From Perlabentimonas sp034003245 (GTDB lineage Bacteria > Bacteroidota > Bacteroidia > Bacteroidales > Tenuifilaceae): a stretch of 64,000 nucleotides of DNA. The position numbers were made by a program, and so were the translations under genes. Where the stretch lies: contig JAVEYY010000018.1 of NCBI GenBank assembly GCA_034003245.1, positions 18,587 through 82,586 on the forward strand. Direction: 5' to 3'. The notes under the pieces are model-generated. The model ran no database searches and was not told where the DNA came from. It was given only the letters and a program-made list of their open reading frames with translations. Positions within the stretch are counted from its first letter, which is position 1, and the number at the start of each line of letters is the position of its first letter. Positions 7,857-17,572 of this stretch are shown piece by piece.

Positions 7857-10772
7857 TTACCCCAAAATCTCCATCATCTGCTCCAGACTTATGGCGCTGA
7901 GCGGATTTGAGTTATCGACGAAACTACTCGACAGCAAGAGTTTGCTCTCCTGAAGACGTTGAATTTTCTCCTCAACTGTTCCCACCGAAATAAACCGATA
8001 CACAAATACAGGCTTATCCTGTCCAATTCGATGAGCACGGGCAATGGCCTGATTCTCCACCGCAGGATTCCACCACGGATCGAGCACCAAAATGTAATCG
8101 GCAGCGGTAAGATTTAGCCCAACTCCACCAGCCTTTATGGATATTAAGAAAATATGGCACGAGGGATTATTCTGAAATTCATCTACAATCTGCTGACGAT
8201 TTGTTGATGAACCGATGAGCATTTGGTAACCTACGCCCATTGCGGCTATTCGTTTCTCCACAATTCTTAAATGCTTTACAAATGATGAGAAGATTAGCAC
8301 CTTATGATTCTCCATGGCCAGTGCCTCAATCGTTCTGATTATCTCATCAAACTTTCCTGAATCGGCGTATTGATACTCCTCAAGCATTTGAGGATGGTTG
8401 GAAATTTGCCTTAGACGAGTTAACCCCCTGAGTATAGATATTGCCGATTGTGTGTACCCAACATTATTGATATTCTCTAGAATTGTGTTGCGTACAGCCG
8501 ATTTTTCCTCCTCGTAAATGCTTTTCTGCTCCTCAGTTAGGTTGCAGTATACAACCTCCTCGTTTAAACGGGGCAACTCAGGAGCCACCTCGTGCTTACT
8601 ACGTCGCATAATAAATGGCTGAACCAGCTTCTTTAATTCCTCCTGCACCTTCTCGTCCTTACTTTTCTCAACAGGAATCAAAAACTGCTCACGGAATGAG
8701 CGTAATGATCCCAACATCCCCCTGTTTAAGAAGTTAAGCTGAGCCCACAAATCGGTTAGCGAATTCTCGATTGGTGTACCACTTAAACTAAGATAATGCT
8801 TTGCCTTTAGCAGCACAGCCGATCGATAAACCTTGCTGGCAGGATTTTTAATAGTTTGACTCTCGTCGAGGATAACGTAGTTGAAACGAACATCCTTAAG
8901 CAGGTCGATATCGTTGCGCAGCACGCCATAGGTGGTCATCACAATATCGTAGTTTATTAGTTCTGTAACCGAGCGCGTTCGGCTTGGGCTAGTGAACTGG
9001 TAAACCGAGAGGGTTGGCGCAAATCTACTCACCTCGCGTTGCCAGTTAAACAGCAGCGAGGTGGGAACAACCAGCAGCGATGTTCGCCCCATTTGGGGAA
9101 TCCCATTTGACGTTGGAGTTTTGTCGATTATTTCTCTCTGCTCAGAGTCGTGTAGCAGAACAGCTAGGGTTTGTATGGTTTTGCCCAAACCCATATCATC
9201 AGCAAGGCAGCCACCCATTCCGCTATCGTAAAGTAGTTGTAACCACAGCAAACCCAGTTTCTGGTAATCGCGCAGCTCAGCGTTAAGTCCTTTGGGAATC
9301 TGCACTTGCTGAGCAAGCGAAACTTTCGAAAATCGTTCCTTTAGATTCTCAGCATCGGGACAATAAACCTGTGCTTCCTGAATAAAACCGAAGCCCGATT
9401 GGGTTAACACCAGCTTGTCGTCATCAACCCTACCAACCACAAAAAGGGCTTTATACTTTGCAAACCACTCCTCAGGGATTATAAAAATATCGCCATTTGG
9501 CAACAAATACTCCCGAATACCCTTAATAATATTCTTCCGAAGCAGGATAAACGGAAACTCGTAATCGTTCAGCTTTACCTTTCCGTAGATATCGAACCAG
9601 TCGTTATCGAGTTTTGCCTTTAAGTCGAGATCGTAACCCTTAATGTAATAACTTATGTCTCTTAGTTGCTGAACCAGCTCTATACCTTTCAGGGCAAACA
9701 AATAAGCATGGGCATTTACCCATGTTATAAACTCGTAATCGGTTTCAACTCCCTTGGGGTAATACTCGGCGCCTTGTATGTTGGTTAAACCCATCTCTCC
9801 AACAACTGTCTTCACCTTATTCTCCCAATCAACATCACGGCTAAATCTCAAAAAATGATACGATCCATTCACGACCTTTAGCGACACTTCGTTTTGCGGT
9901 TTACTTTGACTGAGGTAATTTTTGCCTCCGTAGCTGAAGTAAAGAACCAGTCCTAAAGTACCATTAAGCCGCGTTTCGAGCGAAACAATGGCTTTGCCCA
10001 CGGGATTCGACTCCTCAATTATAAATCCCTCGGGAACAACTATCTGGTTTTTTACGGCATTGAGCACAAAGGTTTCAAAGTACTTCTTTTCGGCTGAACG
10101 AGGTATGGAGATGTACTCCTTGGTGAAAAAAGGGAGCAACTTTTTGGCATCGATACCCTCGAAGCGAAAAAGTCGATACCCCAACCTAATTATACAAGGC
10201 TCATTGGTTACCACTTGTGTTTGGCGATGCTTGAGTTTTATACTCTCGCCATTGCACGTTGCCTCTAGCGCGTAGCGAGTTTCGATGGGAGTTACCGAAA
10301 ACCGGAAAACAGGTTCGGCATTTCTCTGCTGCACGAACAACAGATGATCGTGATATAGATTGCTAAACTTCTTGTCCTTAAGAAATACTGGAAAACCATT
10401 ATTAACCACTGATTCGTAACACTTAGCTATGCGCCGCTCAAAGTATGAGCGAACATAATCGCCGAAAACCGAATCGGTTTGCACAGACTTATAAAAATCG
10501 GCAACCGATTTCTTCCCCTTCCCTACCACGCGAAACAGGCTGCTATCACTAATCTCATCAATTAGCCTCACAACTCTCTCGGCCTCGGGGCTTACCAAAT
10601 GACGCCACTTAGCCAAGTTCTCAGGAAATACATTGTCGACCACGGTGTAAATTCCTCCCTCAACACTTAGTAGCTCAGCAATATGAGCAGTAAATGTTGC
10701 TCCAAGAATCTTATGCTCCTGCAACGAAAGAGTAAAAAAACTTCCCCGATAGATTTCTGAGGTGTTCGACAT
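7857..10772 (-). CDS. SNF2-family DNA-dependent ATPase/helicase
   Basis: A 971-residue Swi2/Snf2 ATPase. The ATG at 10772 is preferred to an in-frame TTG 12 nt upstream. The N-terminal half (1-500) is the variable SNF2-associated part of bacterial members. The ATPase core has Walker A LADDMGLGKTIQT (about 520-533), motif II as DESQ in YVILDESQTIKNP (about 635) and SGTPIENSLTDLW. Lobe 2 has VLIFSSF (about 825), GGVGLNLTAADYI and the arginine-finger motif ARAHRIGQ (about 907). Such proteins translocate on double-stranded DNA and remodel protein-DNA complexes, often with RNA polymerase (RapA/HepA-like) or repair. No zinc-finger SWIM domain is visible. It is convergent with lepB and monocistronic. 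Confidence 0.92.
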   Translation of the reverse strand: MSNTSEIYRGSFFTLSLQEHKILGATFTAHIAELLSVEGGIYTVVDNVFPENLAKWRHLVSPEAERVVRLIDEISDSSLFRVVGKGKKSVADFYKSVQTDSVFGDYVRSYFERRIAKCYESVVNNGFPVFLKDKKFSNLYHDHLLFVQQRNAEPVFRFSVTPIETRYALEATCNGESIKLKHRQTQVVTNEPCIIRLGYRLFRFEGIDAKKLLPFFTKEYISIPRSAEKKYFETFVLNAVKNQIVVPEGFIIEESNPVGKAIVSLETRLNGTLGLVLYFSYGGKNYLSQSKPQNEVSLKVVNGSYHFLRFSRDVDWENKVKTVVGEMGLTNIQGAEYYPKGVETDYEFITWVNAHAYLFALKGIELVQQLRDISYYIKGYDLDLKAKLDNDWFDIYGKVKLNDYEFPFILLRKNIIKGIREYLLPNGDIFIIPEEWFAKYKALFVVGRVDDDKLVLTQSGFGFIQEAQVYCPDAENLKERFSKVSLAQQVQIPKGLNAELRDYQKLGLLWLQLLYDSGMGGCLADDMGLGKTIQTLAVLLHDSEQREIIDKTPTSNGIPQMGRTSLLVVPTSLLFNWQREVSRFAPTLSVYQFTSPSRTRSVTELINYDIVMTTYGVLRNDIDLLKDVRFNYVILDESQTIKNPASKVYRSAVLLKAKHYLSLSGTPIENSLTDLWAQLNFLNRGMLGSLRSFREQFLIPVEKSKDEKVQEELKKLVQPFIMRRSKHEVAPELPRLNEEVVYCNLTEEQKSIYEEEKSAVRNTILENINNVGYTQSAISILRGLTRLRQISNHPQMLEEYQYADSGKFDEIIRTIEALAMENHKVLIFSSFVKHLRIVEKRIAAMGVGYQMLIGSSTNRQQIVDEFQNNPSCHIFLISIKAGGVGLNLTAADYILVLDPWWNPAVENQAIARAHRIGQDKPVFVYRFISVGTVEEKIQRLQESKLLLSSSFVDNSNPLSAISLEQMMEILG

Positions 10773-11090
10773 GGGTTTAGGCAATATTTAATTTCTTTCT
10801 TGAGATTCGTTATCTGTTGATGTCCAGTTATTCCCGCAATAAATAATTTATAGTGAGATTCGATCAACTATCAACGACCAACCATCAACATTCAACTATC
10901 AACGGTAAACGTTCAACCAAAATTAACCAGCAATATTAACCCATTTTTTTGGCGCAGGAAAATCTTTTTTTTTGCATTTGGGCATATTCCTTTTAACCAA
11001 CGGGTAACTTCGGATGTTAATAACTTGTATTTCAACATCAGAATTTTTCTAATCAATCTTATTAACTTTACAACATTAAATGCGAATACC
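10773..11090. other. intergenic region with degenerate short repeats
   Basis: About 318 bases between the divergent SNF2 and bcp genes. Bases 10860-10925 hold imperfect 10-12-nt repeats of the form CAACnATCAAC (CAACTATCAAC, CAACCATCAAC, CAACTATCAAC), a spacer type often seen in this phylum. T-runs follow near 10945-10972. I found no ORF, no clear promoter and no RNA gene. Confidence 0.6.
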
Positions 11091-11543
11091 ATGACACACT
11101 TAAAACCCGGCGATAAAGCACCTCAGTTCATAGGGTTAGATCAGGATGGAAAAAAGGTTAGCCTTGGCAACTTTTTGGGTAAAAAAGTAGTCCTCTACTT
11201 TTATCCCAAGGATAGCACACCTGGGTGTACCGCACAGGCATGCGACCTGCGTGACAACTACCAGATGCTAATTGGCAAAGGCTACATCGTTGTTGGGATT
11301 AGCGCCGACAGCCAGAAATCACATCAAAAGTTTATCGAAAAGTACAGCCTTCCATTTCCTCTAATAGCCGACACCGAAAAAGAGATTATTAAAGCATTTG
11401 GCGTATGGGGTCCCAAGAAATTTATGGGCAAAACTTTCGATGGAATTCACCGCACAACCTTTGTTATTGACGAGAATGGAATTATTGAGGAGATTATTGA
11501 TAAGGTAAACACCAAGGAACACACCACCCAGATAGTTAAATAA
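11091..11543 (+). CDS. bcp: thioredoxin-dependent thiol peroxidase (Bcp/PrxQ)
   Basis: Atypical two-cysteine peroxiredoxin that reduces peroxides using thioredoxin. The 150-residue protein has peroxidatic C46 and resolving C51 in DSTPGCTAQACDLRD, and the downstream conserved R54. ATG 11091 (MTHLKPGDKAPQF) is chosen over an in-frame upstream start at 11025, because the extension is unlike the family and the family begins at this point. recA starts 14 nt after the stop codon, so the two are very likely one transcript, coupling oxidant defence with DNA repair. Confidence 0.95.
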   Translation: MTHLKPGDKAPQFIGLDQDGKKVSLGNFLGKKVVLYFYPKDSTPGCTAQACDLRDNYQMLIGKGYIVVGISADSQKSHQKFIEKYSLPFPLIADTEKEIIKAFGVWGPKKFMGKTFDGIHRTTFVIDENGIIEEIIDKVNTKEHTTQIVK

Positions 11544-11557
11544 CACACATACACAGC

Positions 11558-12580
11558 ATGGAAAACCAGAAAGCAACAAAAAAGAAAGAGGTAAACCAGG
11601 AGAAGTTGAAAGCCCTTCAGCTTACCATGGATAAGATTGACAAGGACTATGGCAAGGGCACAATCATGAAAATGGGCGACAAGGCCGTTGTGGATGTACC
11701 CACCATCTCCAGTGGATCAATAGCTCTAGATTATGCCCTGGGCGTTGGCGGCTACCCCCGCGGCCGGGTTATTGAGATATACGGCCCCGAATCGTCGGGT
11801 AAAACCACGCTGGCCATCCATGCCATTGCCGAAGCGCAAAAGAATGGCGGTATTGCTGCCATTATTGATGCGGAGCATGCATTCGACCGCACTTACGCCG
11901 AGAAGCTAGGAGTTGATACCGAAACCCTGCTGATATCACAACCCGACAACGGTGAGCAAGCGCTTGAAATTGCCGATCATCTAATCCGCTCAGGTGCAAT
12001 TGACATTGTGGTGATTGACTCCGTGGCAGCTCTAACACCCAAAGCCGAAATTGAGGGTGAGATGGGCGATAATAAGCTTGGGTTACAGGCTCGCCTGATG
12101 TCGCAAGCGCTGAGAAAACTAACCGCCAATATTGCAAAAACCAATACTTGCTGCATCTTTATTAATCAGCTCCGCGAAAAGATTGGAGTAATGTTCGGCA
12201 ACCCCGAAACCACCACAGGTGGAAATGCGCTTAAATTCTACGCATCAATCAGGGTTGATATTAGACGCATTGCCCAACTTAAGGATGGTGACGAGTCGAC
12301 TGGAAACCGTGTACGAGTAAAAATTGTGAAGAACAAGGTTGCTCCCCCATTCCGCAAAGCGGAATTTGATATTGTTTTCGGCGAAGGTATTTCACTTACT
12401 GGCGAGATTATCGACCTGGGCGTTGAGCATAACATCATCAAGAAAAGCGGCTCTTGGTTTAGCTACGGCGAAACCAAACTGGGACAAGGCCGCGAAGCAG
12501 TTCGAAGCTTGCTACTCGATAATCCTGAGTTAACAGCCGAATTGCATGAGAAAGTTTTTGCCGAACTGATGAAGAAGTAA
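11558..12580 (+). CDS. recA: recombinase RecA
   Basis: RecA forms filaments on single-stranded DNA, performs strand exchange and triggers the SOS response. The 340-residue protein has an N-terminal helix with the LDKIDKDYGKGTIMKMG pattern (here LTMDKIDKDYGKGTIMKMGD), Walker A GPESSGKTT with K82, Walker B IVVIDSVAALTP, loop L1 EGEMGD, and L2 INQLREKIGVMFGNPETTTGG. The length is normal and no intein is present. No SOS box could be recognised upstream; the bcp gene precedes it directly. Confidence 0.98.
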   Translation: MENQKATKKKEVNQEKLKALQLTMDKIDKDYGKGTIMKMGDKAVVDVPTISSGSIALDYALGVGGYPRGRVIEIYGPESSGKTTLAIHAIAEAQKNGGIAAIIDAEHAFDRTYAEKLGVDTETLLISQPDNGEQALEIADHLIRSGAIDIVVIDSVAALTPKAEIEGEMGDNKLGLQARLMSQALRKLTANIAKTNTCCIFINQLREKIGVMFGNPETTTGGNALKFYASIRVDIRRIAQLKDGDESTGNRVRVKIVKNKVAPPFRKAEFDIVFGEGISLTGEIIDLGVEHNIIKKSGSWFSYGETKLGQGREAVRSLLLDNPELTAELHEKVFAELMKK

Positions 12581-12604
12581 GCACTTAATTGACTACTAAA
12601 TAAA

Positions 12605-12637
12605 AAAGGTGCAAGGGTTTTAACCCTCTGCACCTTT
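12605..12637. terminator. terminator after recA
   Basis: AAAGGTGCA (12605-12613) pairs with TGCACCTTT (12629-12637), and an inner AGGGTT/AACCCT stem nearly fills the loop. It lies between convergent recA and the M28 peptidase gene and can serve both. Confidence 0.85.
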
Positions 12638-12672
12638 ATATATTTACTTAAGGCAATAGAATTAACTACAAG

Positions 12673-14289
12673 TTATCGCTCCACGTAAAACTCCGATGTT
12701 TTACTCCATTTTGGAAAGTAGTTCTCGTTGGCCAACCGATTCCCTAACCTAAAGAACAGCTTTGTATCACCTACCAAACCATCGAGATTGTGCTTTTGGG
12801 GGACATAATGGTCAGAAGGTTTGTGATACGTTACCCGCCAGTACTCTTCAACTGCCTTAAGCGTTTCCTCTTTTCCCATATCAACCTGATGGGTGTAGCC
12901 CTTGGCGAAAAGGGCGGGAATTCCTGCTCGTAAAAATGGAAGCTGGTCGGAGCGGAAAAACATCCCGTTCTCGGGATTGGGATCGTTGCAAATGTAGCGT
13001 CCCTGCTTGGCAGCCTCCTCCTCAAGGTATCGGTCGAGTTCGGAATGACCAAGTCCGGTAACTGTAACATCCAAAAACTTTCCCAAGAAAAGAATAACAT
13101 CGCTATTGAAACAGGCAACTGTTTTACTGTGTTCAAAAATGGAGTTGTTCACGTAATGGTTGGAACCAATAAGCCCCGACTCCTCGGCAGTTGGCGAAAG
13201 GAATAGTATTGACCTTTGGGGTGCTTTTTCAAGCAATTTAAAGCCTTTGGCAATGGACAACATCCAGGCAATGGCAGCAGCATTATCGGAGGCACCGTTG
13301 TAAATTGAATCGCCATCAATAGGAACTCCTTTCCCCAGATGATCCCAGTGAGCCGTGTAAACCAACGCCTCATCGGGAAGTTGACTACCACGGATAATTC
13401 CGCCCACGTTGTATGACAAGGACTCCTTCCACGAATTTTCGATACTCACGCTATAGTTTGCATTCATGGTTACAGGCTTAAAGCCTGGCTCGGTAGCTCG
13501 GCTCTTCATCTGCTCATAATCCATTCCGCAAAGTTCAAACAGCTGAATTGCGGTTTCGCGGGTTATCCAACCATTAACGCCGCAAGTATTTTGCCTTAGC
13601 GATTCGTTATTAAGGTAGTACTCGGTATTGTTACCACTTCTGTCCACAACGCTCCAGGGATAGCCCGCCGCTTTATCCTCGTGAATAATTATGCATCCAG
13701 CAGCACCACTCAGGTTTGCAGCATCAAACTTATATGGCCAACGGCCATAAAAGGTCATGGCGTTTCCGTTAAAAAGATCGTTATTACCAGTATGAAAACC
13801 AGGATCGTTTACCAGCACCACAACGGTTTTTCCAGCAAGATCAATTCCATCAAAATCGTTCCAACCATACTCTGGGGCAACAATCCCAAAACCGGCAAAA
13901 ATTAGTTCTGAATTTCGCAAAGCGAAATTGCTTTTTAGCAATGGACTCCAAAGGGTGTAGTTTTCGCCCTCAATAAGTTCAAGGTTTTTCTTTCCGCTTG
14001 AAATAACAATTCGATCCTGCACCTCAGAGGTGATCTCGGCTAGCGGTACCTCCTGCAGGTAACTATCGCCAAAAGCAGGTTCTAAGCCAATCTCCTTCAT
14101 TCTATGAGTTAGGTAAGCCAAAGTTCTTTGCTCGCCAACAGTCATGGGCGCCCTGCCTTCGAGGCTATCGGAGGCTAAAATCAAAATATCCTGCTCAATC
14201 TGGTTGGCATCAATCAAATTATCGAGATTATGCCCTCTGTTACAGGCAAAAAAAGCCAGTAGGACAATAAAGTATAGATATTTCATCAT
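12673..14289 (-). CDS. M28-family zinc peptidase lipoprotein with PA domain
   Basis: A 538-residue aminopeptidase-type metallopeptidase. The start MMKYLYFIVLLAFFAC gives a lipoprotein signal with Cys about residue 16, so it is envelope-anchored; the second ATG at 14286 is equally possible. A protease-associated (PA) domain occupies about residues 130-250 (FAGFGIVAPEYGWNDFDGIDL). The di-zinc site reads YTAHWDHLG (His and Asp), GASDNAAA (bridging Asp), SPTAEESGLIGS (catalytic Glu pair), NSDV (Asp) and YHKPSDHY (last His). The family removes N-terminal residues from peptides. It ends in a normal M28 tail with no type IX sorting domain. Monocistronic and convergent with recA. Confidence 0.92.
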   Translation of the reverse strand: MMKYLYFIVLLAFFACNRGHNLDNLIDANQIEQDILILASDSLEGRAPMTVGEQRTLAYLTHRMKEIGLEPAFGDSYLQEVPLAEITSEVQDRIVISSGKKNLELIEGENYTLWSPLLKSNFALRNSELIFAGFGIVAPEYGWNDFDGIDLAGKTVVVLVNDPGFHTGNNDLFNGNAMTFYGRWPYKFDAANLSGAAGCIIIHEDKAAGYPWSVVDRSGNNTEYYLNNESLRQNTCGVNGWITRETAIQLFELCGMDYEQMKSRATEPGFKPVTMNANYSVSIENSWKESLSYNVGGIIRGSQLPDEALVYTAHWDHLGKGVPIDGDSIYNGASDNAAAIAWMLSIAKGFKLLEKAPQRSILFLSPTAEESGLIGSNHYVNNSIFEHSKTVACFNSDVILFLGKFLDVTVTGLGHSELDRYLEEEAAKQGRYICNDPNPENGMFFRSDQLPFLRAGIPALFAKGYTHQVDMGKEETLKAVEEYWRVTYHKPSDHYVPQKHNLDGLVGDTKLFFRLGNRLANENYFPKWSKTSEFYVER

Positions 14290-14451
14290 TTTTAGAATTA
14301 GTTGATAACACTACAGTTTCAAATATAAAGTGCAATAAAATTAACTTTTTTCTATGTACACCTGCTAATCTCTTCAAAATTCTTTGAATATTCGCCAAAA
14401 CACTTTAAGTTTAGCCGAATTTTATGAATTGCGTTATAGAATCTTTCCCCT

Positions 14452-16767
14452 ATGAGACTTAAATTGAAAATCAGGCAAAAGATATTTCTTTCGGTGCTAA
14501 GCGCATCAATGGTTCTTTACGTAGTGGCAGTTGGCTACATTGTTATGAGCTCGCGTACCGCTATGCTCGACGACGCACTCCTTAACGCTCGCCAAACAGC
14601 AAAAATTGCGGCTGAGGAAATTGAAAAGGAGTTCGAACGAGATTTAGCCGTTACCCGCACACTTGCGCAAGCTTTTACTGTATATCAGGAAATACCTGCC
14701 AGCCAATGGCAAAGCCTTTTTATGCGGATGTACAAACCTGTTCTTGAGGGGAACAAGCATGTTTACTCCATTTGGGATAGCTGGGAATACTATGGCTTTG
14801 TGCCAAACTACCTGAAGGATCATGGCCGGCACTGCATGACCGTTTGGAGAGATAACAATGACATTCTGAGTACTATAGATGAGCGCAGCATGAGTAGAGA
14901 CCCCGACAAGTATGGCGCATTTAAGCAGAGAAACCAGGAAGGATTATGGGAACCCTACTTCGATGAGATTCAGAAGGGTAAGAGCGAACAGGTTCTTATG
15001 ACCACCATTGCATCTCCAATCCAGATAAATGGAAAGTACATGGGTCTTGTAGGTTTTGATATCAGCCTCGAGAGTCTGCAGCAAACAATCGAAAAGATTG
15101 AACCCGTGCAGGGGAGTTTTGCATTTCTACTGTCGGAACAGGGTGTAATTGCAGCTCACAGGAATAAGGAACTTATAAATACAGCCGTTAAGGATTACTT
15201 AGGCGATGATTACGACAACGAAAATCTTGAGATAATAATTAAGGAAGGCGTCGAGCACAGCTATATACGCAATGGGAAAAACGGTGAGGCGCACTACATC
15301 ACCTTTGCCCCTGTTAAGGCGGGGGATTCCTACTCTGCATGGTCGTTGGCGCTTAGCATACCCATGAGCGTAATCACTGAGCGTGCCGACGAGAGTCAGC
15401 GAGTATCTATGCTAGTAGGCGCAGGAGGCTTGCTACTGCTGATGCTTGTGCTGGTTTTTGTTTCGAATAGTCTAACTCGCCCAATAGTAAGGATTACAAA
15501 GTCGCTTAACCGAATGCGACAAGGTGAAATTTCAAGCGATTTAATTCTTAATCTTACCTCGGGCGATGAGATTGAGGATATGGCCACAGCCTTGAATATC
15601 TCCATTGAGGGGCTAAACAAGAAAACTACCTTTGCTAACGATATCGGAAAGGGGCAGCTGGAGAGCGACCTTGAACTACTAGGCGAAAATGATGTGCTGG
15701 GCAAATCGCTGCTCGACATGCGCAACAGCCTTAAGAAGGCGAAGATCGAAGAGGAGAAAAGAGTTGCCGAAGACAAGAAGCGAACATGGGCTAACGAGGG
15801 TTTCACTCAGTTTGCCGAGTTGCTCCGCAACAATAACGATGATCTTCAAAAACTTGCCGACGAGGTGATTAAGCATCTGGTTAAGTATGTGGGAGGAAAT
15901 CAGGGCGCACTATTCCTGAAAAACGACGACGACAAGAAGAATATAGCCCTTGAAACCAAATCGGTTTACGCATGGGATCGCAAGAAGTATATTGACATGC
16001 AAATTATGATGGGCGAAGGGCTGGTTGGCGCTTGCGCGCTTGAGGGAGAAACAATTTTCCTAACCGAGATCCCCAAAGACTTTGTCACCATCTCATCGGG
16101 TCTGGGCGAAGCCGATCCAAATTGCCTATTGCTGGTTCCCCTTAAACAAGCCGATGAGGTTATGGGAGTAATTGAGGTGGCTGCCTTTAAGATCTTTGAA
16201 CAGTTTGAGATCGATTTCCTTGAGAAAGTAGCCGAGAGCATTGCCTCTACCATTGGCACCGTAAAAATTAATGCCAAAACCCGTTACCTGCTGGAACAAT
16301 CCCAACAGCAAGCAGAAGAAATGCTTGCCCAGGAGGAGGAGATGCGCCAGAACATGGAAGAACTTATGGCTACGCAGGAGGAGATGAGCCGCAAGGAGAA
16401 GGAGATTGTCTGGACCATGGAGGCCATAGGTGGCCTGGCCATTGTTATTGAATACGATTTCAAGGGCATAATTACATACGTTAACCAACTGCTTTGCTCT
16501 ATTACTGGTTACTCCAAGGAGGAACTACTGGGACAACATCATAGCATCCTCTTTGAGCATAAAGATGTTGCTTCATCGGCGGAGTACAACCAGTTCCTCG
16601 ACGACATGCGAAACAACAAGCCATTTAAGAGCATCCTAACACGACGCAACAAGAAAGGCGAAATTTTTACCGTAAAGGCACACTGTTACCCAATCTTCAA
16701 CGACGATGGAGTACCGCTAAAAGTGGTTGAAGTTGCCGTGGATATTACCGACTTAATTCAACGGTAA
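14452..16767 (+). CDS. dCache-HAMP-GAF-PAS sensory protein without a recognised output domain
   Basis: A 771-residue membrane receptor. Residues 1-35 hold the first membrane helix. About 40-310 is a periplasmic double-Cache sensor (VWRDNNDIL, MTTIASPIQINGKYMGLVGFDISL). The second membrane helix is near 320-340 (GGLLLLMLVLVFVSN). Then come a HAMP segment (SLTRPIVRITKSLNRM, 340-395), a GAF domain (about 465-605), a coiled coil rich in Gln/Glu (LEQSQQQAEEMLAQEEEM...) and one PAS domain at the C-terminus (about 655-771). No histidine kinase, GGDEF, methyl-accepting or phosphatase domain follows; the frame ends in a stop right after the PAS-associated ITDL. It may signal through a partner or have lost its output. 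Confidence 0.88.
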   Translation: MRLKLKIRQKIFLSVLSASMVLYVVAVGYIVMSSRTAMLDDALLNARQTAKIAAEEIEKEFERDLAVTRTLAQAFTVYQEIPASQWQSLFMRMYKPVLEGNKHVYSIWDSWEYYGFVPNYLKDHGRHCMTVWRDNNDILSTIDERSMSRDPDKYGAFKQRNQEGLWEPYFDEIQKGKSEQVLMTTIASPIQINGKYMGLVGFDISLESLQQTIEKIEPVQGSFAFLLSEQGVIAAHRNKELINTAVKDYLGDDYDNENLEIIIKEGVEHSYIRNGKNGEAHYITFAPVKAGDSYSAWSLALSIPMSVITERADESQRVSMLVGAGGLLLLMLVLVFVSNSLTRPIVRITKSLNRMRQGEISSDLILNLTSGDEIEDMATALNISIEGLNKKTTFANDIGKGQLESDLELLGENDVLGKSLLDMRNSLKKAKIEEEKRVAEDKKRTWANEGFTQFAELLRNNNDDLQKLADEVIKHLVKYVGGNQGALFLKNDDDKKNIALETKSVYAWDRKKYIDMQIMMGEGLVGACALEGETIFLTEIPKDFVTISSGLGEADPNCLLLVPLKQADEVMGVIEVAAFKIFEQFEIDFLEKVAESIASTIGTVKINAKTRYLLEQSQQQAEEMLAQEEEMRQNMEELMATQEEMSRKEKEIVWTMEAIGGLAIVIEYDFKGIITYVNQLLCSITGYSKEELLGQHHSILFEHKDVASSAEYNQFLDDMRNNKPFKSILTRRNKKGEIFTVKAHCYPIFNDDGVPLKVVEVAVDITDLIQR

Positions 16768-16972
16768 TAGAAGTTTAGTTTCAATTATTTGCTATTTATT
16801 TCGCCAAGGGGAAGCATCATAATTGGCATGATGTCATAAAATTTGATTGGCACACCATTTGTTAAACCATTATGCACTTGGTTTTAAGTGATAGCTTTAA
16901 GTTTAATATCGATGAAACTTTAGCAGCAAATCCGCAAAACCTTTACGACAATTATTGTAGCATCAACCCCTA

Positions 16973-17572
16973 ATGGCACTCAAGATGGAAAAGCATATTG
17001 ATTTTTTCAAGATAAAGCACAATCCGATTGCCCCCAAGGAAGGGCGTGTGCTTATTGCCGAGCCAGGATTGATGGATCAATACTTTAAGCGAGCCATAAT
17101 CCTGCTGGTGGAACATAACGAGAGCGGATCGATAGGTTACGTTCTAAATAATCTTATTGAGATTAAGCTAAGCGAAATTATCCCCGATTTTCCAAGTTTT
17201 CCCGCGCTCGTTTCCATAGGAGGACCTGTAAGTCCCAATAGCATCCACTTTATTCACACTGTGGGGGATATTATTCCCGACACCAACCCAGTTGCTGACG
17301 GGCTTTACTGGGGTGGCGACTTTGAAGCAGTAAAAGCGCTTGTGAAACAACAAAAAATCACCACTAGGCAAATTCGTTTCTTTGTTGGTTACTCCGGGTG
17401 GGGTGTTAATCAGCTGGCCGATGAGTTAAAAGAGAATAGCTGGGTGGTTTCAGAACTGGATATTGTGCAGATTATGGCTGGGAAGGATGACCTATGGAGC
17501 AGGGTAGTTCACCAGATGGGGCCAAGATATAAACCTTGGACTATTTATCCACTAAATCCATCGCTTAACTAG
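16973..17572 (+). CDS. YqgE/AlgH family (DUF179) protein
   Basis: A 199-residue cytoplasmic protein of the YqgE/AlgH family, whose function is not established; AlgH was first linked to alginate regulation. Diagnostic segments are GRVLIAEPGLMDQYFKRAIILLVEHNESGSIGYVLN-type text (residues about 24-60), SIGGPVSPNSIHFIH, a GLYWGGDFEAVK segment and FFVGYSGWGVNQLADEL. Both ATGs at 16973 and 16985 could start it; the family usually begins near the second. Its last 8 bases overlap the convergent class IV aminotransferase gene, and there is no terminator between them. Confidence 0.92.
   Translation: MALKMEKHIDFFKIKHNPIAPKEGRVLIAEPGLMDQYFKRAIILLVEHNESGSIGYVLNNLIEIKLSEIIPDFPSFPALVSIGGPVSPNSIHFIHTVGDIIPDTNPVADGLYWGGDFEAVKALVKQQKITTRQIRFFVGYSGWGVNQLADELKENSWVVSELDIVQIMAGKDDLWSRVVHQMGPRYKPWTIYPLNPSLN

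Noticed and set aside
10860..10925. CAACnATCAAC repeats as a regulatory array or CRISPR
   Set aside because: The copies are degenerate and irregular, and are typical low-complexity spacer sequence of this phylum.
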